In this document: positions 6,904-14,562 of the stretch, in pieces
How the letters are laid out: every line of letters begins with the position of its first letter
Position numbering within the stretch: the first letter of the stretch is position 1
DNA from: an uncultured Johnsonella sp.
GTDB lineage: Bacteria; Bacillota; Clostridia; Lachnospirales; Lachnospiraceae
Length of the DNA: 64,000 nt
Assembly (NCBI GenBank): GCA_937927235.1
Contig: CALBCM010000016.1
Location: 1 to 64,000 of the forward strand
Direction of reading: 5' to 3'
The notes under the pieces: generated by a model
Told to the model about the DNA's origin: nothing
The model's database searches: none
Seen by the model: only the letters and a program-made list of their open reading frames with translations
Program-made: the position numbers and the translations under genes

Positions 6904-8031
6904 TCAGAAACTAATTGTGAACTCCGTAAACTGTCCCTCTACACTTTCCGCCTGTATGCCAAAGCCGTGCTCCTTAAGGATTTCCTTAGTAATGGCCAGA
7001 CCCAGCCCGCTTCCTCCAAGCTTTTTAGACCTCGATTTATCCACGCAGTAAAAGGGTTCAAATATTCTTTCCAGATTTTCCCTGGATATACCTATGCCAT
7101 AGTTTTTTACCGAAAGTCTGTCCTCAGTCACAGTTATATCTACGGCTGCATTTTCATTTGAATATCTGACTGCATTATGAATTATATTAAAAATTGCCTG
7201 CTTCATCAGCACACTGTCAGCTTCTATGTATAAATCTTTGCCTTCAGAATTTATATTAACCTCAATGTTTTTTCTGGTAATTTCATTGTCAAGATTAATC
7301 AATATATGCTTTATATTTTCAAGCAAATTAAATCTTATAAGATTAAGATTGTCCCCGCTGCTTAAAAGCCTCAATCCCCGAACTATTGCGGACATAGCCT
7401 CCGTCTGCCTTTCAACTACATCTGTAAATGCCCTGTATTCCTCATAGGAGGGATTTTCGTCCATATTCAAAACCTCAAGGTTAGCTCTGATTGCCGCTAC
7501 CGGAGTTTTTAATTCATGGGCTGCATTTTGTGAAAATCTCCGCTGTTTTTCGTAAGATTCTCTTATATTATTCAGCATATAATTAAAAGCAGTCTGTAAA
7601 TCTCCCACCTCATCTGAAGTATTTACTATATGTATTTCTTGATTAAGCTGATTTATATCGAGCTGTTTTATTATCCTGCTGAATTTTTGCAGCGGCTTTA
7701 ATGCCTTTCCTATTACCCACCATATCAGCAAGGTTCCTGCAATTACCAGCAGCAGCATAGTAATTACGCTCGTGATATTAAATGTGTTTTGGGCTCCTTC
7801 AAAGTCAAATTTAATCGGAATATTACTATTTCCGAACTCCGCAATTTTAGAATATGCCGCCTCATCAATTATAAATATAGTTTTTGCATTCCGTATAGTA
7901 ACTATAAGTGATATTACCGATACAAAGCATAATACGGAAGCGGTAAGAAAAGTGATTTTAGTTCTGATTAAAAATTTGTTCCAAAATTTATTTAAAAATC
8001 CAATGCCGGTAATTTTATTTTTCTTTTCCAT
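6904..8031 (-). CDS. Membrane sensor histidine kinase (HAMP-HisKA-HATPase)
   Basis: This 375-residue kinase has two transmembrane segments (about 27-47 and 88-108) flanking a short extracytoplasmic loop of roughly 40 residues. A HAMP region follows, then the H-box AAHELKTP and the ATPase motifs NIIHNAVRYSN (N), VKNYGIGIS (G1), FEPFY (F) and GGSGLGLAI (G2). The start is weakly marked and probably coupled to the upstream ferredoxin gene, which ends 19 bp before. It has no adjacent regulator in the operon; the OmpR-type regulator at 4373-5035 is the best partner by proximity. The very small sensor loop suggests sensing in or near the membrane. Confidence 0.9.
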   Translation of the reverse strand: MEKKNKITGIGFLNKFWNKFLIRTKITFLTASVLCFVSVISLIVTIRNAKTIFIIDEAAYSKIAEFGNSNIPIKFDFEGAQNTFNITSVITMLLLVIAGTLLIWWVIGKALKPLQKFSRIIKQLDINQLNQEIHIVNTSDEVGDLQTAFNYMLNNIRESYEKQRRFSQNAAHELKTPVAAIRANLEVLNMDENPSYEEYRAFTDVVERQTEAMSAIVRGLRLLSSGDNLNLIRFNLLENIKHILINLDNEITRKNIEVNINSEGKDLYIEADSVLMKQAIFNIIHNAVRYSNENAAVDITVTEDRLSVKNYGIGISRENLERIFEPFYCVDKSRSKKLGGSGLGLAITKEILKEHGFGIQAESVEGQFTEFTISF

Positions 8032-8049
8032 AATTTTAAATTTATTATA

Positions 8050-9021
8050 TTAGTTTTTATATTTTGCACAGCCGGGACAGCTTGCACAGGCAGCCGGACT
8101 GCAGATTCCTTTTTTCTCTGATTTATCCTTACCCTTTGCCGGCTCAATTCTTTCCAAGCCTGCAAAGGACACTGTGATTGCACCGTGTGCGCAGGCAGCC
8201 TTGCAGGCTCCACAGCGTATACATTCAAGTGAATTTATATCCTTTCTAACTTTAATATCCATTTTGCAAGCCTTTTCACATAAACCGCAACCTACACATT
8301 TATCCTGATTAAGCTGCATTTTATAAAAACCTATTTTATTAAAAAATGCATAAAATGCTCCAAGCGGACAGAGATATTTGCAAAAGGGGCGGTAAGTAAA
8401 AATTGATAAAAGCACTACGGTAAGCAGTATGCCCATCTTCCAGAAGAATAAAAAGCCTATGGTATTTCTTAATCCCGGATTGGTGGAAATCAGCGGAATA
8501 GCACCTCCAAATGTACCGGCAGGGCAGATAAACTTGCAAAAATACGGAGGGGCCATGCCGAACTGATTAGTCAGCAGCAGGGGGAATATAATTACAAACA
8601 GAGCAAGTATCACATATTTTAAATATCTCAGTACCCTGTCTATAGCAGGCGGTATTTTAAATTTTTTTACAGGAATTTTATAAAGTAAATCCTGAACAAA
8701 ACCGAAAGGACACATAAATCCGCATACCAGCCTGCCAAACATCGCTCCAAAAAATATCATAATTCCTGCAATATAGTAGGACATACTGAACTTCCTTCCG
8801 CCTATCACCGCCTGCAGTGAGCCTATAGGACAGGCACCCACCGCCCCGGGACAGGAGTAGCAGTTCAGTCCCGGTACACATGCCACCTTCGTCGGTCCTG
8901 TATAGATTCTTCCTTTAAAAAATCCCATTATATTTGCATTCGTGGCAAACGAGGCTAATGCCTGTATAATATTTCTTTTCCTTTCCTGTTTAAAACCTCT
9001 TGAGTTTTTAATATTTTTCAT
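8050..9021 (-). CDS. NapH-like membrane 4Fe-4S ferredoxin-type electron transfer protein
   Basis: This 323-residue membrane protein has several hydrophobic segments, a cysteine-rich N-terminal loop (C-Y-S-C-P-G-A-V-G-A-C-P), paired CxxxCP motifs in membrane loops (CGFMCP, CKFICP, CKYLCP) as in NapH/CcoG relatives, and two classical 4Fe-4S motifs (CVGCGLCEKAC and CIRCGACKAAC). A C-terminal Cys cluster (CSPAACASCPGC) follows. It should pass electrons across the membrane from a cytoplasmic donor. It is the first gene of the operon that contains the kinase, selenoprotein, CPBP protein and TlpA. From memory, CD1871A-type loci often carry such a gene. Confidence 0.9.
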   Translation of the reverse strand: MKNIKNSRGFKQERKRNIIQALASFATNANIMGFFKGRIYTGPTKVACVPGLNCYSCPGAVGACPIGSLQAVIGGRKFSMSYYIAGIMIFFGAMFGRLVCGFMCPFGFVQDLLYKIPVKKFKIPPAIDRVLRYLKYVILALFVIIFPLLLTNQFGMAPPYFCKFICPAGTFGGAIPLISTNPGLRNTIGFLFFWKMGILLTVVLLSIFTYRPFCKYLCPLGAFYAFFNKIGFYKMQLNQDKCVGCGLCEKACKMDIKVRKDINSLECIRCGACKAACAHGAITVSFAGLERIEPAKGKDKSEKKGICSPAACASCPGCAKYKN

Positions 9022-9145
9022 AAATTCAAGCCTTTCTTTTTACAGGCATAAGCCTGCCTATACAGTGTTTTGAGCATAAAGTATTATATTGCAATATTAT
9101 ATTAATTATATGCTGCCTGATATTTTTCAATATTGATAATCTGTC

Positions 9146-9182
9146 ATAATACTATCATTGCCTACGTAAAGATAATGTAAAG
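9146..9182 (-). promoter_or_regulatory. Activator-type promoter with direct repeats upstream of the redox operon
   Basis: On the minus strand two CTTTAC hexamers (9177-9182 and 9166-9171) are spaced exactly 11 bp, and a TATTAT -10 box follows (9146-9151). No good -35 is present. Tandem direct repeats with a one-helical-turn period are the normal binding pattern of OmpR/PhoB-type regulators, so the operon may be driven by the regulator at 4373-5035 or the one at 10154-10831. Confidence 0.5.
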
Positions 9183-9200
9183 AGAACAGCTTAAAACATA

Positions 9201-9254
9201 AAACTGCCAAAACTTCTAAAATAATATAATTATCTTAATAAGTTTTGACAGTTT
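9201..9254. terminator. Hairpin after alkD
   Basis: A 15-bp stem with one mismatch (left 9201-9215, right 9240-9254) lies 17 bp after the alkD stop, with T-rich flanks on the minus strand. Confidence 0.6.
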
Positions 9255-9271
9255 ATCTTCTTTTTATAAGC

Positions 9272-9958
9272 TTACCTGAATTTTTTTAAATAGTCCTTCT
9301 TTTTGGCACTTATCCTATAGCTTTCCACAGCCTTTTGTATCGTTTTCTTTTTTACCTCATTACTAAGCAGATTATTTTCAATCAGTTTTACAGCTTCACC
9401 GTATTGCTTCGAAAGTGCAGTAGCAAAGTACCAAGCCTGCATCATCTTTACATAATATTCATCAGATTTTATCTCTGCTACCATAATAAGCTGCTCCTTT
9501 TCAAAATCCTCGTCCAGAAAAAACGACATCAGCATACCTATGCCAAAACGTACAGTATAGGTATGCTTTGAGCCTGTCCAGCTCAGGATATGCTTTATCA
9601 GCTCCGGCTTATTCTTTGCCAAAGCCTTAGGTGAAATAATATCACAGGTCGCCCAATTATCTATATAAGGCAAAAACCTGTTAAGCTCCGCAATGCATTC
9701 ATTAAAATCATTTATTTGAGAAATTATAATGCCGTGAAGACCGTTTTCTTCAAAATATTCATGCGGAAGCTCCTTTAAAAAATCTCCGCAATAATCGGAT
9801 TTTTTTATTTCCCTCGCAATTTTCCTAAGCTCCGGTACACGCACTCCAAGCATTTTCATATTGTCAATTCCCGGTATGAGCTTTATATTAAACTCTCGGT
9901 ATTTTATATCCTGAAGCTTTTTAAGCCTGCTCTTAATCCCAAATTTATCCTCAGCCAT
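9272..9958 (-). CDS. DNA alkylation repair protein, AlkD-like HEAT-repeat glycosylase
   Basis: This 228-residue all-helical protein resembles the AlkD/AlkC family: an early LGVRVPELRKIAREI segment, the conserved N-W-A-T-C-D patch, and MMQAWYFATALSKQ, which includes the conserved tryptophan of the lesion-binding cleft. The family removes alkylated bases (3-methyl and 7-methyl purines) from DNA. GAGGATG lies upstream of ATG 9958. The gene stands alone, with its own terminator-like hairpin downstream, and is the same strand as the redox operon but separated by 250 bp holding that operon's promoter. Confidence 0.85.
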   Translation of the reverse strand: MAEDKFGIKSRLKKLQDIKYREFNIKLIPGIDNMKMLGVRVPELRKIAREIKKSDYCGDFLKELPHEYFEENGLHGIIISQINDFNECIAELNRFLPYIDNWATCDIISPKALAKNKPELIKHILSWTGSKHTYTVRFGIGMLMSFFLDEDFEKEQLIMVAEIKSDEYYVKMMQAWYFATALSKQYGEAVKLIENNLLSNEVKKKTIQKAVESYRISAKKKDYLKKFR

Positions 9959-10089
9959 ATTTATTTACATCCTCATTTTTTATTTTTATAATAAATATAT
10001 CCATCTACGGTAAAGAAATCAAGCTTTTAAATTAAATAAACAATATTTTCTACGCTCTAAAATTAAAATCTGTTTACTACACCTATTGC

Positions 10090-10117
10090 TTGATTTTATA
10101 TATTACAAGTATATAAT
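10090..10117 (+). promoter_or_regulatory. Promoter of the second two-component pair, with dyad symmetry
   Basis: TTGATT (10090-10095), a 16-bp spacer and TATAAT (10112-10117). The -35 and the ATAATCAA end form an imperfect dyad spanning the promoter, a plausible autoregulatory site. Confidence 0.5.
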
Positions 10118-10153
10118 CAAATATAAATATTACGGCTAACAGGAGAATTAGAC

Positions 10154-10831
10154 ATGAAAATACTTATAATTGAAGATGAAGCAAGACTTGCACAGGCTCT
10201 CGCACAGCTTATGAAGGAAGCCAAATATCAGTCCGATACTGCCTATAACGGAAACGACGGACTGTACTACGCACTTTGTGGAGATTATGATGTGATAATC
10301 CTTGATATTATGCTGCCCGGAAAAAACGGATTCGAAATTGTAGCCGAGCTGCGCAAGGCTAAAAAGCAAACTCCGATTTTAATGCTTACTGCAAAAGACG
10401 ACATCAGTGATAAAATACAAGGTCTTGATTATGGCGCTGACGATTATATGACCAAGCCCTTCGTTCCCGAAGAGCTGCTGGCAAGAGTAAGAGCTGTTTC
10501 AAGGCGAAAGGGAGAAGTCATGATTAATGAGCTCGGTTTTTCTGATATTACACTTAATTTATCCTCCTGCGAATTATGCCATAACGATAGAAGCATACAT
10601 TTAAGCTTTAAAGAATTTGAAATAATGAAAATTCTTATCAGCAGCAAAAATATGCTTGTAAGCAAGGATATATTAATCTCAAAGGTCTGGGGAGATGATT
10701 CTGAGGCAGAGGATAATAATGTTGAAGCCTATATCTCCTTTCTTCGCAAAAAGCTTGCTTTTATAGGCTCGGGAGTTACTATCAGCACTACCAGAAAAGT
10801 AGGCTATAAGCTGGAGGATTTCAATGCCTAA
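10154..10831 (+). CDS. OmpR/PhoB-family response regulator
   Basis: This is a 225-residue regulator with acidic pocket E7-D8, phospho-acceptor D51 (VIILDIMLPG), T-A switch residues in MLTAKDD, and K in YMTKPF. A winged-helix domain ends in STTRKVGYKLEDF. AGGAGA is well placed before ATG 10154. The downstream kinase gene overlaps by 8 bp, so the two are translationally coupled and certainly cognate. Targets are not visible in the window apart from possible autoregulation. Confidence 0.93.
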   Translation: MKILIIEDEARLAQALAQLMKEAKYQSDTAYNGNDGLYYALCGDYDVIILDIMLPGKNGFEIVAELRKAKKQTPILMLTAKDDISDKIQGLDYGADDYMTKPFVPEELLARVRAVSRRKGEVMINELGFSDITLNLSSCELCHNDRSIHLSFKEFEIMKILISSKNMLVSKDILISKVWGDDSEAEDNNVEAYISFLRKKLAFIGSGVTISTTRKVGYKLEDFNA

Positions 10832-12155
10832 CACTCTAAATGTCTTAAACAAAAAATTTATTTTTATTAATATGTTATGCGTAATGAGTGTAATGGCAGT
10901 GGTGCTGATAATTATTTTTACCTACAGCAAAAATAATTATACTGAAAACACTTTAAGAATTATGGATAATGAGCTGATGCGCTTTATTGAAAATCCAAAT
11001 TCCAATCAGCTTACAGAGCCTGAAAATAATATTCCCGATAATATTTCCATATCAGCTGATAATTTCCTTCCAAATATAAGCTTAAAGCTTGAGCCCTCAG
11101 GAAACATAACTGCCAAAAATATCAGAGGGCTTTATCTAAGTGAGGACGAGCTGAACAAATTTTTAAAATTAATCCTTGCCCAAAATTCCCGCAAAAGCAA
11201 TGCTTACGGCTATATTAAAAATACTGACTTAAGCTATGAAATAAAATCAGTCAAAATAAATAATAAAACTGTTTACAGCCAAAGCAGCTATGCTGACGCT
11301 CAAGCTGCTGAAGCCAGCTATATAATTCTTGCAGAAGTGCTTTATGAGCGCAGAAATATAAGAAATTTAACACTTATATGTATTTTTATCTTTATTATTA
11401 CCTTTGCGGTATTTTTATTCTTAAGCATAAGGCTTGCCGGCTGGGCACTTGCACCTGTGCAGCAAGCCTGGCAGCAGCAAAAGCAGTTTATAGCGGACGC
11501 CTCCCATGAGCTGCGAACTCCTATAACAGTAATTCTTGCCAATCTTGATATACTCAAGCACAGCACTGATGAAGCTGAAAGAATTAAATGGCTTAAAAAT
11601 ACAGAAGAAGAAGCTTTAGGCATGAAAGAGCTTGCGCAAAATCTACTTTTTCTTGCCAGAGCCGATGCTCAGGAAAATCTTAAAGCGGCACAAAATGCTG
11701 AAAGCTCCCATTCTGAAGTTGATTTAAGCCGCTGTCTGACTGACAGAGTGCTGAGTTTTGAAGTAGTTGCATTTGAAAGAAATATATCAATTGAAAGCAA
11801 TATAGCTCCCGAGCTTAGAATTTACGGTGATGAAGCTCTTTTAAAGCAGCTTTTTTCCATATTTTTAGACAATGCCTGCAAATATACGGACAGTGAGGGC
11901 AAAATTACAGTAAGTGCCTATAGCTCCAAAAATAAAGTTTTTGTTGAAATAAATAATGAAGGCACTCCTATACCTAAGCAGGAGCTTGAGCATATATTTA
12001 AACGCTTCTATCGTGCAGATAAGGCAAGGACAAAGGAGAAAGGCGGATACGGCTTAGGTCTTTCAATTGCAGCAAGCATAGTCAGACAGTTTAAAGGCAG
12101 TATTAGAGCTGAAAGCAATGAAAAGGAGGGAACCACTTTTACCATCATATTCTAA
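10824..12155 (+). CDS. Membrane sensor histidine kinase, partner of the preceding regulator
   Basis: This 443-residue kinase has an N-terminal transmembrane helix (about 12-33), an extracytoplasmic sensor domain of about 150 residues, a second helix (about 180-205), the H-box FIADASHELRTP, and ATPase motifs FLDNACKY (N), VEINNEGTPI (G1), FKRFYR and GGYGLGLSIA (G2). The gene starts inside the end of the regulator gene (ATG overlap of 8 bp). The sensor domain resembles no ligand family that I can name. Confidence 0.92.
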   Translation: MPNTLNVLNKKFIFINMLCVMSVMAVVLIIIFTYSKNNYTENTLRIMDNELMRFIENPNSNQLTEPENNIPDNISISADNFLPNISLKLEPSGNITAKNIRGLYLSEDELNKFLKLILAQNSRKSNAYGYIKNTDLSYEIKSVKINNKTVYSQSSYADAQAAEASYIILAEVLYERRNIRNLTLICIFIFIITFAVFLFLSIRLAGWALAPVQQAWQQQKQFIADASHELRTPITVILANLDILKHSTDEAERIKWLKNTEEEALGMKELAQNLLFLARADAQENLKAAQNAESSHSEVDLSRCLTDRVLSFEVVAFERNISIESNIAPELRIYGDEALLKQLFSIFLDNACKYTDSEGKITVSAYSSKNKVFVEINNEGTPIPKQELEHIFKRFYRADKARTKEKGGYGLGLSIAASIVRQFKGSIRAESNEKEGTTFTIIF

Positions 12156-12333
12156 AAATTCATTTTTATTTTAATATTTCATACCGTTTTTGTATGATTC
12201 ATACTATTAATTTTTAATATAAATCAAAAACTCTTTTTTAAGATCTGTTTTTCGCTAAACTATGTATTTTTATTAAAAAATTTTGTATAATTTATTATAG
12301 ATTAGTTATTAAAATGACATGCTCAAGTCATAT

Positions 12334-12392
12334 TAATCTGAATACCTGCCTGCCTGAAAGGTATCTGGATTTAAATCCATAATTAAAGATTA
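12334..12392 (+). ncRNA. Putative structured three-way-junction leader of the hydrogenase operon
   Basis: An outer stem TAATCT/AGATTA (12334-12339 with 12387-12392) encloses two hairpins: ATACCT/AGGTAT (12342-12347 with 12359-12364) and the palindrome GGATTTAAATCC (12367-12378). It ends about 20 nt before the GGAGGG ribosome site of the first hydrogenase gene. An adjacent hairpin ATGAC/GTCAT sits at 12314-12331. It has the layout of a riboswitch or protein-binding leader, but I recognise no known class. Confidence 0.4.
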
Positions 12393-12423
12393 CAGGCTTA
12401 AAATACTGAAATGGAGGGAATTT

Positions 12424-12903
12424 ATGTGTAAAACAAAAATTAAAAATGATTTTAGTGAGCTTAAGCGGATTATTGACGACATCGGTTATGAGGAAGCTTC
12501 ACTTATAAGCATTCTTCATAGAACTCAAGAGCATTATGGTTATATACCGAGAGAAGCTCAGGGGTTTATAGCCCATGAGCTCGGTATACCTGCCTCCAGA
12601 GTCTATGGTGTAGTATCTTTTTACTCATATTTTGTAGAAAAACCAAAGGGAAAATATCAGATAAGTGTATGTCTTGGCACCGCCTGCTATGTCAAAGGAG
12701 CCGCAGACGTGCTTGCAAGGCTTGAAAGCGAGCTTGGCATTAAGTTTGGCGAAACCACGCCGGACCTTAAATTTTCAATAGCACAGACAAGATGTCTTGG
12801 CGACTGCAGCAACGCTCCTGTGCTTATGATAAACAATAAGCTCTACAGCAAGGTTTCACCTGATGAAATTCCTTTAATACTTGAAGGCTATAAGGAGGTG
12901 TAA
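12424..12903 (+). CDS. hydC: NuoE-like [2Fe-2S] subunit of bifurcating hydrogenase
   Basis: This 159-residue thioredoxin-like subunit carries a single [2Fe-2S] cluster bound by the spaced cysteines in CLGTACYVKG and in TRCLGDCSNAP, as in NuoE, HndA and HydC. It begins with the family opening (helical bundle, HRTQEHYGYIP, then LGIPASRVYGVVSFYSYF). GGAGGG precedes ATG 12424. The next gene starts 2 bp after its stop. It belongs to the electron-bifurcating [FeFe]-hydrogenase that couples NADH and reduced ferredoxin oxidation to H2 formation. Confidence 0.92.
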   Translation: MCKTKIKNDFSELKRIIDDIGYEEASLISILHRTQEHYGYIPREAQGFIAHELGIPASRVYGVVSFYSYFVEKPKGKYQISVCLGTACYVKGAADVLARLESELGIKFGETTPDLKFSIAQTRCLGDCSNAPVLMINNKLYSKVSPDEIPLILEGYKEV

Positions 12904-12905
12904 TT

Positions 12906-14549
12906 ATGTCAGGCAATGCGTTAAATCAAACTGCTGTTAAAATAGAAGCACACAGTGAAAAGCTTAATTATGATGCTTTAAGGCAGCTGAAACAAAGTGC
13001 ATATAAAAATTTAAAAAACCGTATCCTCCAAGATGATTCTATAGGGATAAGAGAAGACGGCTCTTTCTATCTTAAAGGCGATTATTATGAAAAGCAGCTT
13101 CGCATAGCTCTTAGAAACTGCGGCATAATAGACCCGGACAATATTGAAGATGCGGTGGCGACTGACGGATATGCGGCACTTGCCAAGCTGCTTGAAAACA
13201 ATATATCCGGTCAGAGCATAGTGGACGATATGATAAGGGCAAACCTCAGAGGCAGAGGCGGTGCAGGCTTTAATGCCGGTCGTAAATGGGCAGAAGCACT
13301 CTCTCATGCTGCTCCTCATAAATACATAGTGTGCAATGCGGATGAGGGCGACCCCGGTGCATTTATGGACAGAAGTATATTGGAGCTTGACCCTCACAGC
13401 GTGCTTGAGGGAATGGCTATAGCAGGCTATGCAATAGGTGCAGATAAAGGATTTATCTATGTCAGGGCTGAATACCCTCTCGCCGTAAAAAATTTGAAAA
13501 CAGCTATCTCACAGGCAATGAACAAAGGACTTTTAGGTAACAATATACTCGGCAGCGATTTCTCATTTTCAATTGAATTAAGACTTGGTGCGGGAGCTTT
13601 CGTATGCGGAGAAGCCACCGCACTTATAGAGTCTATAGAGGGACATAGAGGTATGCCCAGAAATAAAATCTACAGAACCGCCCACAAGGGTCTTTTCCAG
13701 ATGCCTACAGTGCTTAATAATGTTGAAACTCTGGCAAATGTACATATGATAATGCTTAAGGGCGTGGATTGGTTCCGTTCTATAGGCACCGAGGATTCAC
13801 CGGGCACCAAGGTATTTTCTGTGGTAGGCAAGGTTTTAAACGCCGGGCTTGTAGAGGTTCCTATGGGTACTCCTTTAAATACAATTATCTACGATATATC
13901 AGGAGGTATAAAAAATAATAAAAAGCTTAAAGCGGTGCAGACCGGAGGTCCTTCAGGCGGCTGCATACCTGCTTCACTTGTAGATACCACTACTGTAGAT
14001 TTTGAATGTCTTGAAAGCATAGGCTCTATAATGGGCTCAGGCGGTATGGTGGTTATGGATGAGGATGACTGCATGGTAGATATAGCACGCTTTTTTATGG
14101 AGTTTACCGTTGAAGAATCCTGCGGTAAGTGCACCCCCTGCCGAATAGGAAATAAACGCATTCTCGAAGCCTTAAACCGGATTACACAGGGACAGGGGCA
14201 GGCAAAAGATTTGCCTTATCTTAAAGAGCTTTCAGAAGTCATCAGAGATACCTCATTATGCGGGCTTGGGCAGTCGGCTACCAATCCTGTGCTTTCCACT
14301 CTGCACTATTTTAAAGATGAATATATCTCACATGTTAAGGATAAGCGCTGTACCGCCAAGGTATGCAGAAATCTTCTGGTTTATTTTATAGGAGAGGGCT
14401 GCATCGGCTGTGGTCTTTGCAGTATTAACTGCCCCGTCAAATGTATAGAGGGCGAGCGCAAGATAAGACATATTATAGATACTGCTAAATGTATTAAATG
14501 TGGAACCTGCATGGCAAAATGTCCTGTACATGCCATCAATTTAAGATAA
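12906..14549 (+). CDS. hydB: NuoF-like flavin/Fe-S subunit of bifurcating hydrogenase
   Basis: This 547-residue subunit holds the NADH and FMN binding region (LRGRGGAGFNAGRKW, then NADEGDPGAFMDR), the NuoF 4Fe-4S motif ESCGKCTPCRIG with its distant Cys in TSLCGLGQ, and a C-terminal 2x4Fe-4S ferredoxin domain (CIGCGLCSINCP, CIKCGTCMAKCP). The N-terminal thioredoxin-like [2Fe-2S] domain found in many HydB/HndC proteins is missing or shortened: residues 1-75 lack a cluster-binding cysteine set. In the complex, FMN here is the likely site where electrons of NADH and ferredoxin join. Confidence 0.93.
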   Translation: MSGNALNQTAVKIEAHSEKLNYDALRQLKQSAYKNLKNRILQDDSIGIREDGSFYLKGDYYEKQLRIALRNCGIIDPDNIEDAVATDGYAALAKLLENNISGQSIVDDMIRANLRGRGGAGFNAGRKWAEALSHAAPHKYIVCNADEGDPGAFMDRSILELDPHSVLEGMAIAGYAIGADKGFIYVRAEYPLAVKNLKTAISQAMNKGLLGNNILGSDFSFSIELRLGAGAFVCGEATALIESIEGHRGMPRNKIYRTAHKGLFQMPTVLNNVETLANVHMIMLKGVDWFRSIGTEDSPGTKVFSVVGKVLNAGLVEVPMGTPLNTIIYDISGGIKNNKKLKAVQTGGPSGGCIPASLVDTTTVDFECLESIGSIMGSGGMVVMDEDDCMVDIARFFMEFTVEESCGKCTPCRIGNKRILEALNRITQGQGQAKDLPYLKELSEVIRDTSLCGLGQSATNPVLSTLHYFKDEYISHVKDKRCTAKVCRNLLVYFIGEGCIGCGLCSINCPVKCIEGERKIRHIIDTAKCIKCGTCMAKCPVHAINLR

Positions 14550-14562
14550 ATGGAGGATTGAG

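Noticed and set aside
6723..6914. 63-codon plus-strand frame opposite the selenoprotein gene
   Set aside because: It lacks a ribosome site and is the shadow of the minus-strand gene whose membrane helix is also hydrophobic in antisense.
12156..12423. Rex (redox repressor) operator before the hydrogenase operon
   Set aside because: No TTGTTAANNNNTTAACAA-like dyad is present; the palindromes seen are of other sequence.
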